From NCBI RefSeq assembly GCF_013340305.1, contig NZ_BLVP01000008.1, forward strand, positions 109,303-173,302: a DNA stretch of 64,000 nucleotides. The letters run 5' to 3'. Below are positions 46,702-53,715 of the stretch, piece by piece (within the stretch, counting starts at the first letter, position 1; every line of letters begins with the position of its first letter). The notes beneath the pieces are model-generated. The model had not been told where the DNA came from. It worked only from the letters and a program-made list of their open reading frames with translations, and did no database searches. A program made the translations under genes and the position numbers. The DNA is from Desulfovibrio psychrotolerans (lineage in GTDB: Bacteria > Desulfobacterota > Desulfovibrionia > Desulfovibrionales > Desulfovibrionaceae).

Positions 46702-47528
46702 CCGCCACTGCGCGGTGTGACGGGGCGGATTTTGCCACCGGGAAAGGCTGTTCCAGCGATACGCGGGCTTGCCGTCCGCATAAGGCGGAAGAAGCAGGGG
46801 GCCGGGAGGCCGGAGAAAGGCATCCAGACCGGCTTGCCGCCGTGGGTGAAGTAGCGCTGGGTATTGCCCACGAGGTAAATACCCCGCTGGGCATCATCGC
46901 GCAGGAAGTGGAACTGCTGCGGGTTCTTTTTGATGCGGAACGCCGGGCAGGGCGGAGCATCCCTGCTGAGGCGGATGAATCGCTTGCGCAGATTCTGGGG
47001 CAGGTGCAGCGTTGCGGCGAGATTACGCACAGCATGCTTTCGCTGGCGGGGGGCAGACCTCCCATTCCCCAGAAGGCTGACGTGGCGGATATTGTGGAAG
47101 GCATGGTGGGCCTTGTGGAGCGGGAGGCGCAAAAACGGGGCATTGCTCTTGTGCGGCGTTATCCGGCTTGCGGCAGTTTTGGTGTAGCCACAGACCCGCC
47201 CATGCTGCGGCAGGTGGTGCTCAACCTTCTGGAAAACGCCATGCTGGCGGTGGAGCGGGGCGGAAGTATAACGGTTTGCGTGGTGGCTGAAGAGCCGGGC
47301 TTCTGGACCCTGCGTGTGCGGGATAGCGGGTGCGGCATTGCCCAGGAGCATATAGGACGCGTGTTCAACCCGTTTTTCACCACCCGTCCGCCGGGGCAGG
47401 GCACGGGTTTGGGGCTTGCCATCTGCGCGTCCATAGTGCATCGGCTTGGGGGAAGCATTACGGTGGGCAGTACGCCCGGTACGGGAACGGAAGTATCGGT
47501 CTGCCTGCCCGCCGATGTTGAGGCGTAG
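46686..47528 (+). CDS. Soluble histidine kinase (island copy 2)
   Basis: Short kinase of 280 aa without a membrane helix or sensor domain. The HisKA box is LGIAHEVNTPLGIIAQEVEL with His about 61. The ATPase domain has LENAMLAVE, DSGCGIAQ and GQGTGLGLAI. It starts with GTG at 46686, inside the preceding receiver gene, after GGGGCGAGGC. The first 50 residues are low in similarity. Such kinases take their signal from a partner protein; the overlapping receiver and the Cache kinase upstream are candidates, forming a possible relay. Confidence 0.85.
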   Translation: MQWKLTATARCDGADFATGKGCSSDTRACRPHKAEEAGGREAGERHPDRLAAVGEVALGIAHEVNTPLGIIAQEVELLRVLFDAERRAGRSIPAEADESLAQILGQVQRCGEITHSMLSLAGGRPPIPQKADVADIVEGMVGLVEREAQKRGIALVRRYPACGSFGVATDPPMLRQVVLNLLENAMLAVERGGSITVCVVAEEPGFWTLRVRDSGCGIAQEHIGRVFNPFFTTRPPGQGTGLGLAICASIVHRLGGSITVGSTPGTGTEVSVCLPADVEA

Positions 47529-47599
47529 CGGGCTGTGGACGGGGTTGGTTTCGTTGCGATTGCGAAACGGCAGGGATGTTTTAGCTGCGAGGAAATGCC

Positions 47600-48004
47600 A
47601 TGACAACCCGCATCCGTGTGCTGGTGGTGGATGACGAGCCACGGTTCCGCGAAAATTTGGTGCGGCTCCTCGCATTGCAGGGTTTTGATGCTGTTTCTGC
47701 CCCCGGCGGGCATGAGGCGCTAGCCACACTGCGGGAAAACCGGTTTGACGTGGCCGTGGTGGACATGAAAATGCCGGGAATGGACGGCATGGAAACCCTG
47801 CGCGGTATCCGCCTTCTTTCCGATGCGCCAGCCTGTATTATCCTCACCGGGCACGTGTGCATGGATGATGCTGTGGAAGGCATGCACTGCGGCGCTGCGG
47901 AGTATCTGCTCAAGCCCTGTCCGACCGACGATCTGGCAGAGCGCATAGTAAGGGCGTATGAACGGCGCAGGGAACACAGGACAGGGCTGTGTGCCCGTGG
48001 CTGA
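47600..48004 (+). CDS. Receiver-only response regulator (island copy 3)
   Basis: Receiver of 134 aa: VLVVDDEPRF, VAVVDMKMPGMDG, IILTGHVC and EYLLKPCP give all catalytic residues. No output domain. It follows the soluble kinase by 71 bases; a small hairpin (GTTTCG, loop, CGAAAC, 47548-47568) lies between. It is convergent with the second PEP-synthase-like gene, with only 10 bases between the stops. Confidence 0.92.
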   Translation: MTTRIRVLVVDDEPRFRENLVRLLALQGFDAVSAPGGHEALATLRENRFDVAVVDMKMPGMDGMETLRGIRLLSDAPACIILTGHVCMDDAVEGMHCGAAEYLLKPCPTDDLAERIVRAYERRREHRTGLCARG

Positions 48005-48014
48005 CTGATTGGTT

Positions 48015-50780
48015 CTAAGAAAAACGCCAGTATTCCCCCCGTAAGAAACTCTCTGCCGCCAGTTGCGCGGTGGCATTGTCCTGCATCAGCATATCCATCT
48101 GCCGGGAGTAGATGAGCAGTCTGCCCAGCGCGGTAACGCGCTCAAGGGTTTCTGCCGCGTCATGCTTGCGGAACCGGGCGGTCACCCGGTCGCCGGTGCG
48201 CTCCATGGAAAAGCCCAGCCCCTCCAGCACCAGAGCGAGTGCCTGCGCCCGGCGGGCTCTTCTGTCTTCATGCGCGGCACCGCCCTTGAATTCAAAGTGC
48301 ACGTAGTTGCTGTGCACGTTGGAGCTGCAAAAAGCGTCCAGCACACTGTAATGATACCCCACGCGGGAACTGAAGTTCAGGTAGCGGTCTGAGATTATGG
48401 CGTAGCTGCGGTCCCCGAACCGGCGGCTTGCGGCCGGCGGAGGCTCCAGCATCTGCCTGCCCATGACGGAGAGAAAGCCGCGCACGCTTACGGGGCGTGG
48501 CCCGCCGTGGGCGACGGCCGGGTCCAGCATGCCCTTGAGCAGGGCAGCGAACGGCAGTGAAGAGATATCTGCCGGACAAATGAATCCGCCCGTTCCCCTG
48601 CCCGGAGGGGGTGTTGCATTGCCCGCTCCCATGCCCGTTCCGGTAACGGGTCCGCAGGCAGTCTGCATATCCTGTCTGTCACCCATTCCGCCGCCAAGGT
48701 TGATGACGCGCAGGTCCAGCGGAATGGCCGCCCGCAGCCGCACTGCGGCAATGTGGGCGTCTGAGAGCGCATCGCTGATGGAGAACATTTCACGGTAGCA
48801 CATCTCGTGTGCAAAGCGCATTATGTCGTGAATTGTACGGCAGTTTTCCGGCAAGAAGTCCTGTGATTCCGGATCGGTAAGGTGCAGCGGAAAGATGTTG
48901 TCCGCCGCCTGGCGCAGCAAGGCAAGCATGGCCGTGCCCGCCATGGCGGGATAACTGGGAGTCGATTCCAGCAGCGATTCCACCCGTCCCCGGTATACCC
49001 GCCTGCACAACGCATCCAGAGTGACCGTTTCCCCTTCCTGCAGCACTGCCATGGCATCAGGAACGTTGAAGAGGGCGGGCACGCGGAACTCCCTTGCAAG
49101 CAGGGCAAGGTGTCCTGTCAGGCTGCCTGTCTCCGCAATGAGCCCGGACGCGCGCACCAGTGCAGGCACAAGACGCGGAGAAGGATGCCGGACCACCAGC
49201 ACGGCGTGAGCGGGAAGATGCGATGGCGGGGTCTCATCACGCAGGTGCACCACAGGTCCGGTGCCCACGCCTGCGCAGGCGCAGTCGCCGCCGCGCAGCA
49301 AAGGATGGTTGTTCTCCGCAAGAAGACAGCGGGCAGGAGCGGTCTGCGCTTCTTCCGGGACCGGGCTTTTCGCAGCCTGAGTCGCCTGCGTGCCGGCAGA
49401 AGCTGCTTCGCCGCAATGAGGCTGCGGCTGCAGCGGGGGCCGTGGGGCGGCACGTTCCCGGCATGCCCGTAATGGCCGCGTTTGCAGGAAAACGTGGTTG
49501 CCGTTTCTGTCCACAGCCCATTCCATGTCCTGCGCACACCCGAAACGGTCTTCAGCATACAGCCCATGGGCGGCAAGGGCGGTGGTCTGTGCCGCCTGCA
49601 GACACGGCGCATCCCGAAGTTCGTCGGGCACGTTGTCCCTGCCCGTGCCGTTGCTCTGCACAGCGTTAAGGCGAACGTGCTTTGCGGCGGTGCTGACGGC
49701 AAGCAGCTTCAGACTTGTACGGCAGACGGTAAACCTGTCCGGCGTGACCGTGCCGTCGGCAGCATAGGCTCCCAGTCCCCAAATACCGTCTATGAGCACG
49801 GTATCCGCATCCTGCGATCGGGTATGCAGGGCTCCTCCCGCCACCGCGTCCACCATGGCAAGGCATTGCACGGCCATGGCCGATTCTTCCAGAGGCTGGC
49901 CCGTGAACAGCCGGTAGGTGATGGCCCGTTCGGAGAACAGGCTTGCCACCACCTCGCGGTAGGCGGGGGCAAGTCCGTTGCTGTGCACATTCAGCATGGT
50001 GGCGTATTGCCCCGCATAGGAGAGCGCTCCGTCTTCTCCCAGTGCACTGCTGCGCACGGCAAAGCGGCAGATTCCTTCCTCCCGCAGGGCATCCGCCTCT
50101 TTCTGCATGGCGTTGACAATGGGGAGCGGCACGGCCTGGCTGAGCACCATGTCACGCAGCGCGAGCGAAACGGAGCGGATGGATTCGGCATCTTCCGGAA
50201 GTATTTCCCGTGCCTTGCGCAGAATGCGGTCAAGCAGGCCGTCGTGCTCCATGAACAGGTCATAGGCAGAGGTGGTAACGACGAATCCCGGCGGGACAGG
50301 CAGTCCCATCCTGCCAAGTTCGGCAAGGTGTGTGCTTTTCGCTCCTGCGGTAGCCACATCATCATGCTCCAGGGCATGCAGCGGAAGCACCAGTTCGGTG
50401 CGTCCCTGCGGGCGGCGCATTGCGACCGCCTCATCCAGCCGGGTGCGGATATCGTGCAGCGCATTGTGAAGGCCGCCATACCGGCCGCCTGAAAGGGTGT
50501 GCAGACTGGCTGTCATGCGTGCGGCATGAAATATGGCGCGGGATGACTGCGCAGACAGAAAGGGACGTCCGAAAACGCGGTTGCCCTCCAGCATTGCCTG
50601 CATTTCACCCATAATGCCCAGAAGCTCAGAGTTGGATTCCAGAAGATCCCGGAAGGCGTTGTACCGCAGTGTGAAACGCGCTGCGGCCTCTTCCTGATTT
50701 GGAGGGGCGGGTGCCGCAGGCGGCAGGGCACCGCCTGAGAAAACCAGCAAAGAGCGAAGGCGTTTGATCAGGTTTTTCAT
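48015..50780 (-). CDS. PEP-synthase-like phosphotransfer protein, paralogue 2
   Basis: Protein of 921 aa on the minus strand. It has the helical N-terminal region, an ATP-grasp domain (AGAKSTHLAELGRMGLPVP, FAVRSSALGEDGALSYAGQ, IWGLGAYAADG, DMEWAVDRNGNHVFLQTRPL) and the phospho-His domain SLTGHLALLAREFRVPALF with His557. The C-terminal domain shows IHDIMRFAHEMCYREMF, SYAIISDRYLNFSSRVGYH and FEFKGGAAHEDRRARR. As in its paralogues, no PEP-binding barrel follows. There is a Pro/Ala/Gln-rich insertion before the His domain (about 470-520). ATG 50780 is chosen because MKNLIKRLRSLLVF starts the similarity; a longer frame reaches 50855. It is transcribed away from the TauE operon. Confidence 0.85.
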   Translation of the reverse strand: MKNLIKRLRSLLVFSGGALPPAAPAPPNQEEAAARFTLRYNAFRDLLESNSELLGIMGEMQAMLEGNRVFGRPFLSAQSSRAIFHAARMTASLHTLSGGRYGGLHNALHDIRTRLDEAVAMRRPQGRTELVLPLHALEHDDVATAGAKSTHLAELGRMGLPVPPGFVVTTSAYDLFMEHDGLLDRILRKAREILPEDAESIRSVSLALRDMVLSQAVPLPIVNAMQKEADALREEGICRFAVRSSALGEDGALSYAGQYATMLNVHSNGLAPAYREVVASLFSERAITYRLFTGQPLEESAMAVQCLAMVDAVAGGALHTRSQDADTVLIDGIWGLGAYAADGTVTPDRFTVCRTSLKLLAVSTAAKHVRLNAVQSNGTGRDNVPDELRDAPCLQAAQTTALAAHGLYAEDRFGCAQDMEWAVDRNGNHVFLQTRPLRACRERAAPRPPLQPQPHCGEAASAGTQATQAAKSPVPEEAQTAPARCLLAENNHPLLRGGDCACAGVGTGPVVHLRDETPPSHLPAHAVLVVRHPSPRLVPALVRASGLIAETGSLTGHLALLAREFRVPALFNVPDAMAVLQEGETVTLDALCRRVYRGRVESLLESTPSYPAMAGTAMLALLRQAADNIFPLHLTDPESQDFLPENCRTIHDIMRFAHEMCYREMFSISDALSDAHIAAVRLRAAIPLDLRVINLGGGMGDRQDMQTACGPVTGTGMGAGNATPPPGRGTGGFICPADISSLPFAALLKGMLDPAVAHGGPRPVSVRGFLSVMGRQMLEPPPAASRRFGDRSYAIISDRYLNFSSRVGYHYSVLDAFCSSNVHSNYVHFEFKGGAAHEDRRARRAQALALVLEGLGFSMERTGDRVTARFRKHDAAETLERVTALGRLLIYSRQMDMLMQDNATAQLAAESFLRGEYWRFS

Positions 50781-51216
50781 TATTCTTTCAGGTTCCTTCC
50801 GGGCTATGCGGGTACGCCGGACAGCGGCGTGTTCCGGCCTCCCGGGAGGAGGCATGCAGGTTGTTCAGGAACGAGCCATGGTTATTAGCATGTTGCCCTG
50901 CGCTTTGCCATATACGCGGCAAAGAGGGCGCGGCCGGGTCTTCGGCTTGCTCACGTTCCCGAGAGTATGCGGGCAGTATGGGGGCAGTGCGAAGGCCGTA
51001 TGCGGGTTCTTGCAACGGTGTGGAAGGCACGGATTGCGCAGATAATTTGTGCCTGCACAGCTTGCCGGAACAGGCGCAGCAGACGCGGTATTGCGCAATT
51101 TCACGCAAAAAGGCAACCCGGTTTGCGCAAAGGGGCTTGCGCGGTGGGTGTGCGGTTTGAAAATTTTGTATATAATATGTTGTATTTTAGATTGTTGTGC
51201 TGCCCGCAATGCGTTG
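50781..51216. other. Divergent regulatory region with TTGCGC repeats
   Basis: About 435 bases without a gene, between paralogue 2 and the TauE operon. TTGCGC occurs four times (51034, 51091, 51123, 51137), twice as the full palindrome TTGCGCAA. An AT-rich patch with TATAAT (51171-51176) follows. These are likely enhancer or operator sites for the operon that starts at 51293. Confidence 0.55.
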
Positions 51217-51232
51217 TGGCCCGAAGATTGCT
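51217..51232 (+). promoter_or_regulatory. Sigma-54 promoter of the TauE/SafE operon
   Basis: TGGCCCGAAGATTGCT has TGG, correct 11-base spacing, and a perfect TTGCT -12 box, with one change (C for A) in the -24 box. The predicted start is about 50 bases before the ATG at 51293. Confidence 0.65.
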
Positions 51233-51292
51233 CATACGGAATGAGCAAAAACCATACTGGACTGCACGGGCAAAAGGAGAGGCAGCGGGGCG

Positions 51293-51601
51293 ATGAAGGC
51301 GATGATCGGACTCATGCATGTGATACGGCGTGTGCTTGCCGTGGCGGTTGCTGTCGTGCTGTTTGCCGCATGGGCTGTTCCGGCCGTCTCGGGAGAATTT
51401 GTCGTGGTGGCGGACACCCGTGTGGTGGAGTCCGCTATCCTGCGCTACTTCGCTGACCTGTACAACATAAATCCGTTTATGAACGCTGTGTGGGCCGTTG
51501 TGCTTACTGCCCTGTACGGCAGCTTTCTTGGTATTCTCATGGACTTTATCCTCTCGCGTACCGGGCTGGACCTTTCCTCCAGACCCAGCGATGAGCGATA
51601 G
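51293..51601 (+). CDS. Small membrane protein, first gene of the TauE operon
   Basis: Protein of 102 aa of unknown family. It has an N-terminal signal or anchor helix (VLAVAVAVVLFAAWAVPAVS, then GEF), a short periplasmic part (VADTRVVESAILRYFADLYN), and a second membrane helix (AVWAVVLTALYGSFLGILMD) with a polar tail. It lies 23 bases before the TauE/SafE gene, so it may be an accessory subunit of the exporter. I do not recognise it otherwise. Confidence 0.75.
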   Translation: MKAMIGLMHVIRRVLAVAVAVVLFAAWAVPAVSGEFVVVADTRVVESAILRYFADLYNINPFMNAVWAVVLTALYGSFLGILMDFILSRTGLDLSSRPSDER

Positions 51602-51624
51602 CGGACAATCGGGGCAGGCACGCA

Positions 51625-52692
51625 ATGGATATTTTCTCCGCCGACTGGTTGTACATGTATATGCCCATTGCGGGCATGAAGGTACTGTGGCCCGCGTTGC
51701 TGCTTATCGGCTTTGCGGTGGGGGTTATCGGCGGGTTCTTCGGCATGGGCGGCGCGTGGATGGTTACTCCGGGGCTGAACATCATCGGCTTTCCCATGGC
51801 TTTTGCCATAGGCACGGACATAGCGCACATTGCGGGCAAGTCCATGATATCCACCATCCGCCACTCCAAGTTCGGCAATGTGGATTACCGGATGGGGCTG
51901 GTCATGCTGGGGGGAACGGTTGCGGGCATAGAGGCGGGAGCGCAGGCTATCATGTACCTTGAACAGGTGGGGCTTGTGGGGTCTGTTGTGCGCTGGGCGT
52001 ATGTGGTCTTTCTGGCCCTTATTTCATGGCTGGTGTTCTATGACTATGCCAAGGCGGAAGGTGGCACGCGCCCCGATGAGTTTGACCGGCAGGCTGCAGA
52101 GGGCGTTACGTGGTACCGGGCTTTGCATCGCATAAACATACCGCCGATGCTGCACTTTCCTGTTTCCGGCATTACCTGTTCGCTGTGGCTGCCTGTGCTG
52201 GTGGGGCTGGTTACGGGTGTGCTGGTGGGGTTTCTCGGAATCGGGGGCGGGCTGCTGCGTATGCCCGCGCTGGTGTATCTTGTAGGCTGCCCCACCCATA
52301 TTGCCGTGGGAACTGACTTGTTTGAGGTTATGATTTCAGGTCTTTATGGCGCATTCACCTTTGCGCTCAAGGGACGCATAGAGCTTGTGTCCGTGTTTGT
52401 CATGCTTACCGGTGCCGCCATTGGAGCACAGATAGGCACTGTGGCCACCAAATATTCGCGGGGTTACGGCATCCGCATTGCCTTCGGCGTTGCCGTGCTG
52501 TGCTGCATGGTTTCCATCATCCTTAAGGAGTTCGGCCACGAAATTTCTGCCGCCGTGATCATTCTCAGTGCCATCTCCCTTATCTGCCTCTACATCATGA
52601 AGGTTATGTTTGTCGGGGCGGCGCAGGAATTGCGGGAAAAGAGACAGAGCAGGGCGCAGGCGCGGCTGCAGAATTTCAGGAGGATGCGGTAG
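51625..52692 (+). CDS. TauE/SafE-family anion exporter
   Basis: Integral membrane protein of 355 aa with eight or nine hydrophobic segments. The family motifs appear in both halves: GFAVGVIGGFFGMGGAWMVT and GLVTGVLVGFLGIGGGLLRM, followed by PTHIAVGTDLFEVMISGLYG. TauE/SafE proteins move sulfite, sulfonate or sulfoacetate-type anions, and in sulfate reducers this could be sulfite or a sulfonate. The cytoplasmic tail is basic. The gene is in an operon with three small proteins and is driven by a sigma-54 promoter. Confidence 0.9.
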   Translation: MDIFSADWLYMYMPIAGMKVLWPALLLIGFAVGVIGGFFGMGGAWMVTPGLNIIGFPMAFAIGTDIAHIAGKSMISTIRHSKFGNVDYRMGLVMLGGTVAGIEAGAQAIMYLEQVGLVGSVVRWAYVVFLALISWLVFYDYAKAEGGTRPDEFDRQAAEGVTWYRALHRINIPPMLHFPVSGITCSLWLPVLVGLVTGVLVGFLGIGGGLLRMPALVYLVGCPTHIAVGTDLFEVMISGLYGAFTFALKGRIELVSVFVMLTGAAIGAQIGTVATKYSRGYGIRIAFGVAVLCCMVSIILKEFGHEISAAVIILSAISLICLYIMKVMFVGAAQELREKRQSRAQARLQNFRRMR

Positions 52693-52693
52693 C

Positions 52694-53053
52694 GTGTTCA
52701 GCGGAATGCCATTGCCCGCCGGGTTCAGGTTTGCGGTTTTGACGATTTTTGCGGCAGTTCTTTTTCTGTCTGTACCGCATGTTGGATGGGCTGCCGAGGT
52801 GAGTCAGGGCAGATGCATCCAGTTCGATGCCGGGCAGGGCATTATGGTGGTGGAAGAGTTTGATACCAATTTTACCCCTGAGCACAGATACGGCATGGCC
52901 ACCGGAATTATAACCACGTTTGATATATCGCGGGCGCGAATGGGAATGGAACCCCGGCCGGAAGATATAGTGCGCACCGCCTATGTGGTGGACGGGGAAA
53001 AACGAATTGCTGTGCGGGTTATGAATGTGACGCGTCAGGAAGGCATGCGCTAA
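52694..53053 (+). CDS. Small secreted protein of the TauE operon
   Basis: Protein of 119 aa starting with GTG at 52694, which has AGGAGG 10 bases upstream; the ATG at 52706 is too far from it. A signal peptide (FAVLTIFAAVLFLSVPHVGW, then AAE) is followed by a short domain of unknown family: CIQFDAGQGIMVVEEFDTNF, GIITTFDISRARMGMEPRPE, RTAYVVDGEKRIAVRVMN. The chain is mostly beta. It could be a periplasmic partner of the exporter. Confidence 0.75.
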   Translation: MFSGMPLPAGFRFAVLTIFAAVLFLSVPHVGWAAEVSQGRCIQFDAGQGIMVVEEFDTNFTPEHRYGMATGIITTFDISRARMGMEPRPEDIVRTAYVVDGEKRIAVRVMNVTRQEGMR

Positions 53054-53115
53054 GTGCGGTACGCACCCGGCATATGCAACCCGGCGTACCTGAGATAACT
53101 GACGCAACGGAGAAT

Positions 53116-53337
53116 ATGGCAGTGAACACCAGACAGCGCATCACCATTATCATGATGGATATTCTGCTCATCGCGGAGCTGGTTTTCTGCATCTATTACA
53201 GCCACGGCGATCCGGACACCATGCCGGTACTATTTCTGCGGACATATGTGCCGCTTTGTCTGGGAACTCTGCTTGCCTGCCGCTATCTTGTGAGACGTTT
53301 TGAATCTCCTTCGGCGGAAGCGGAGAGCGCGCAGTAG
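53116..53337 (+). CDS. Small two-helix membrane protein
   Basis: Protein of 73 aa with two membrane helices (IMMDILLIAELVFCIYYS and VPLCLGTLLACRYLVR) and charged ends. I do not recognise the family. The ATG at 53116 is preceded by GGAG at short distance; an earlier ATG at 53074 is possible. It is the last gene of the TauE operon. Confidence 0.65.
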   Translation: MAVNTRQRITIIMMDILLIAELVFCIYYSHGDPDTMPVLFLRTYVPLCLGTLLACRYLVRRFESPSAEAESAQ

Positions 53338-53597
53338 GGTGTGCTCTGCCATGTTGCCGGTGGCGGAGCGGACCCGCGTGCCGGGGAGTTGCCGCACGGA
53401 TGATGCCCACAAGGGCACGGGGTGCGGCCTCCCGCCAGACCGGACGACAGGATGACAGGGACGTAGACCGAAAGGGCCGCTCGGCGTGACAGGCAACTGC
53501 TGCCGCAACCGTGCGAGACACCGTTCGCAACAGGGAAAAGAGAATAACGCAAGGGACACCCAAGCGGATCGAAATAAACATCGATCCCTTCTCCAGT
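53338..53597 (+). ncRNA. Candidate structured non-coding RNA or structured 3' UTR
   Basis: About 260 bases without a gene but with strong pairing. The longest element is a compound hairpin at 53382-53434: CGGGGAG and GCCGCAC pair with GTGCGGC and CTCCCG, and TGCCC / GGGCA pair inside with an ACAA loop. Smaller stems follow (for example GGCA / TGCC and GCGA / TCGC). It ends at an intrinsic terminator. I could not match it to tmRNA, RNase P, SRP, or any riboswitch class I know. Confidence 0.35.
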
Positions 53598-53633
53598 GGC
53601 CGGGGCTGCCATACCCGGCCACTTCTATTTTGG
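53598..53633 (+). terminator. Terminator of the TauE operon
   Basis: Perfect 9-bp stem GTGGCCGGG / CCCGGCCAC, 9-base loop, then TTCTATTTT. Confidence 0.85.
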
Positions 53634-53715
53634 CCGGGAAAACAGCCCGCAATCCGCAGGTATTGCTCCGGATGAAAGGGCTTCGGGAATGTTACAGGGC
53701 GTAGGGAATGTTCGT

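Noticed and set aside
53460..53560. Cobalamin or cyclic-di-GMP riboswitch
   Set aside because: Some words such as CCGCAACCGTG look similar to the cobalamin core, but the GCCACTG and other conserved blocks are missing and no gene follows on the plus strand.
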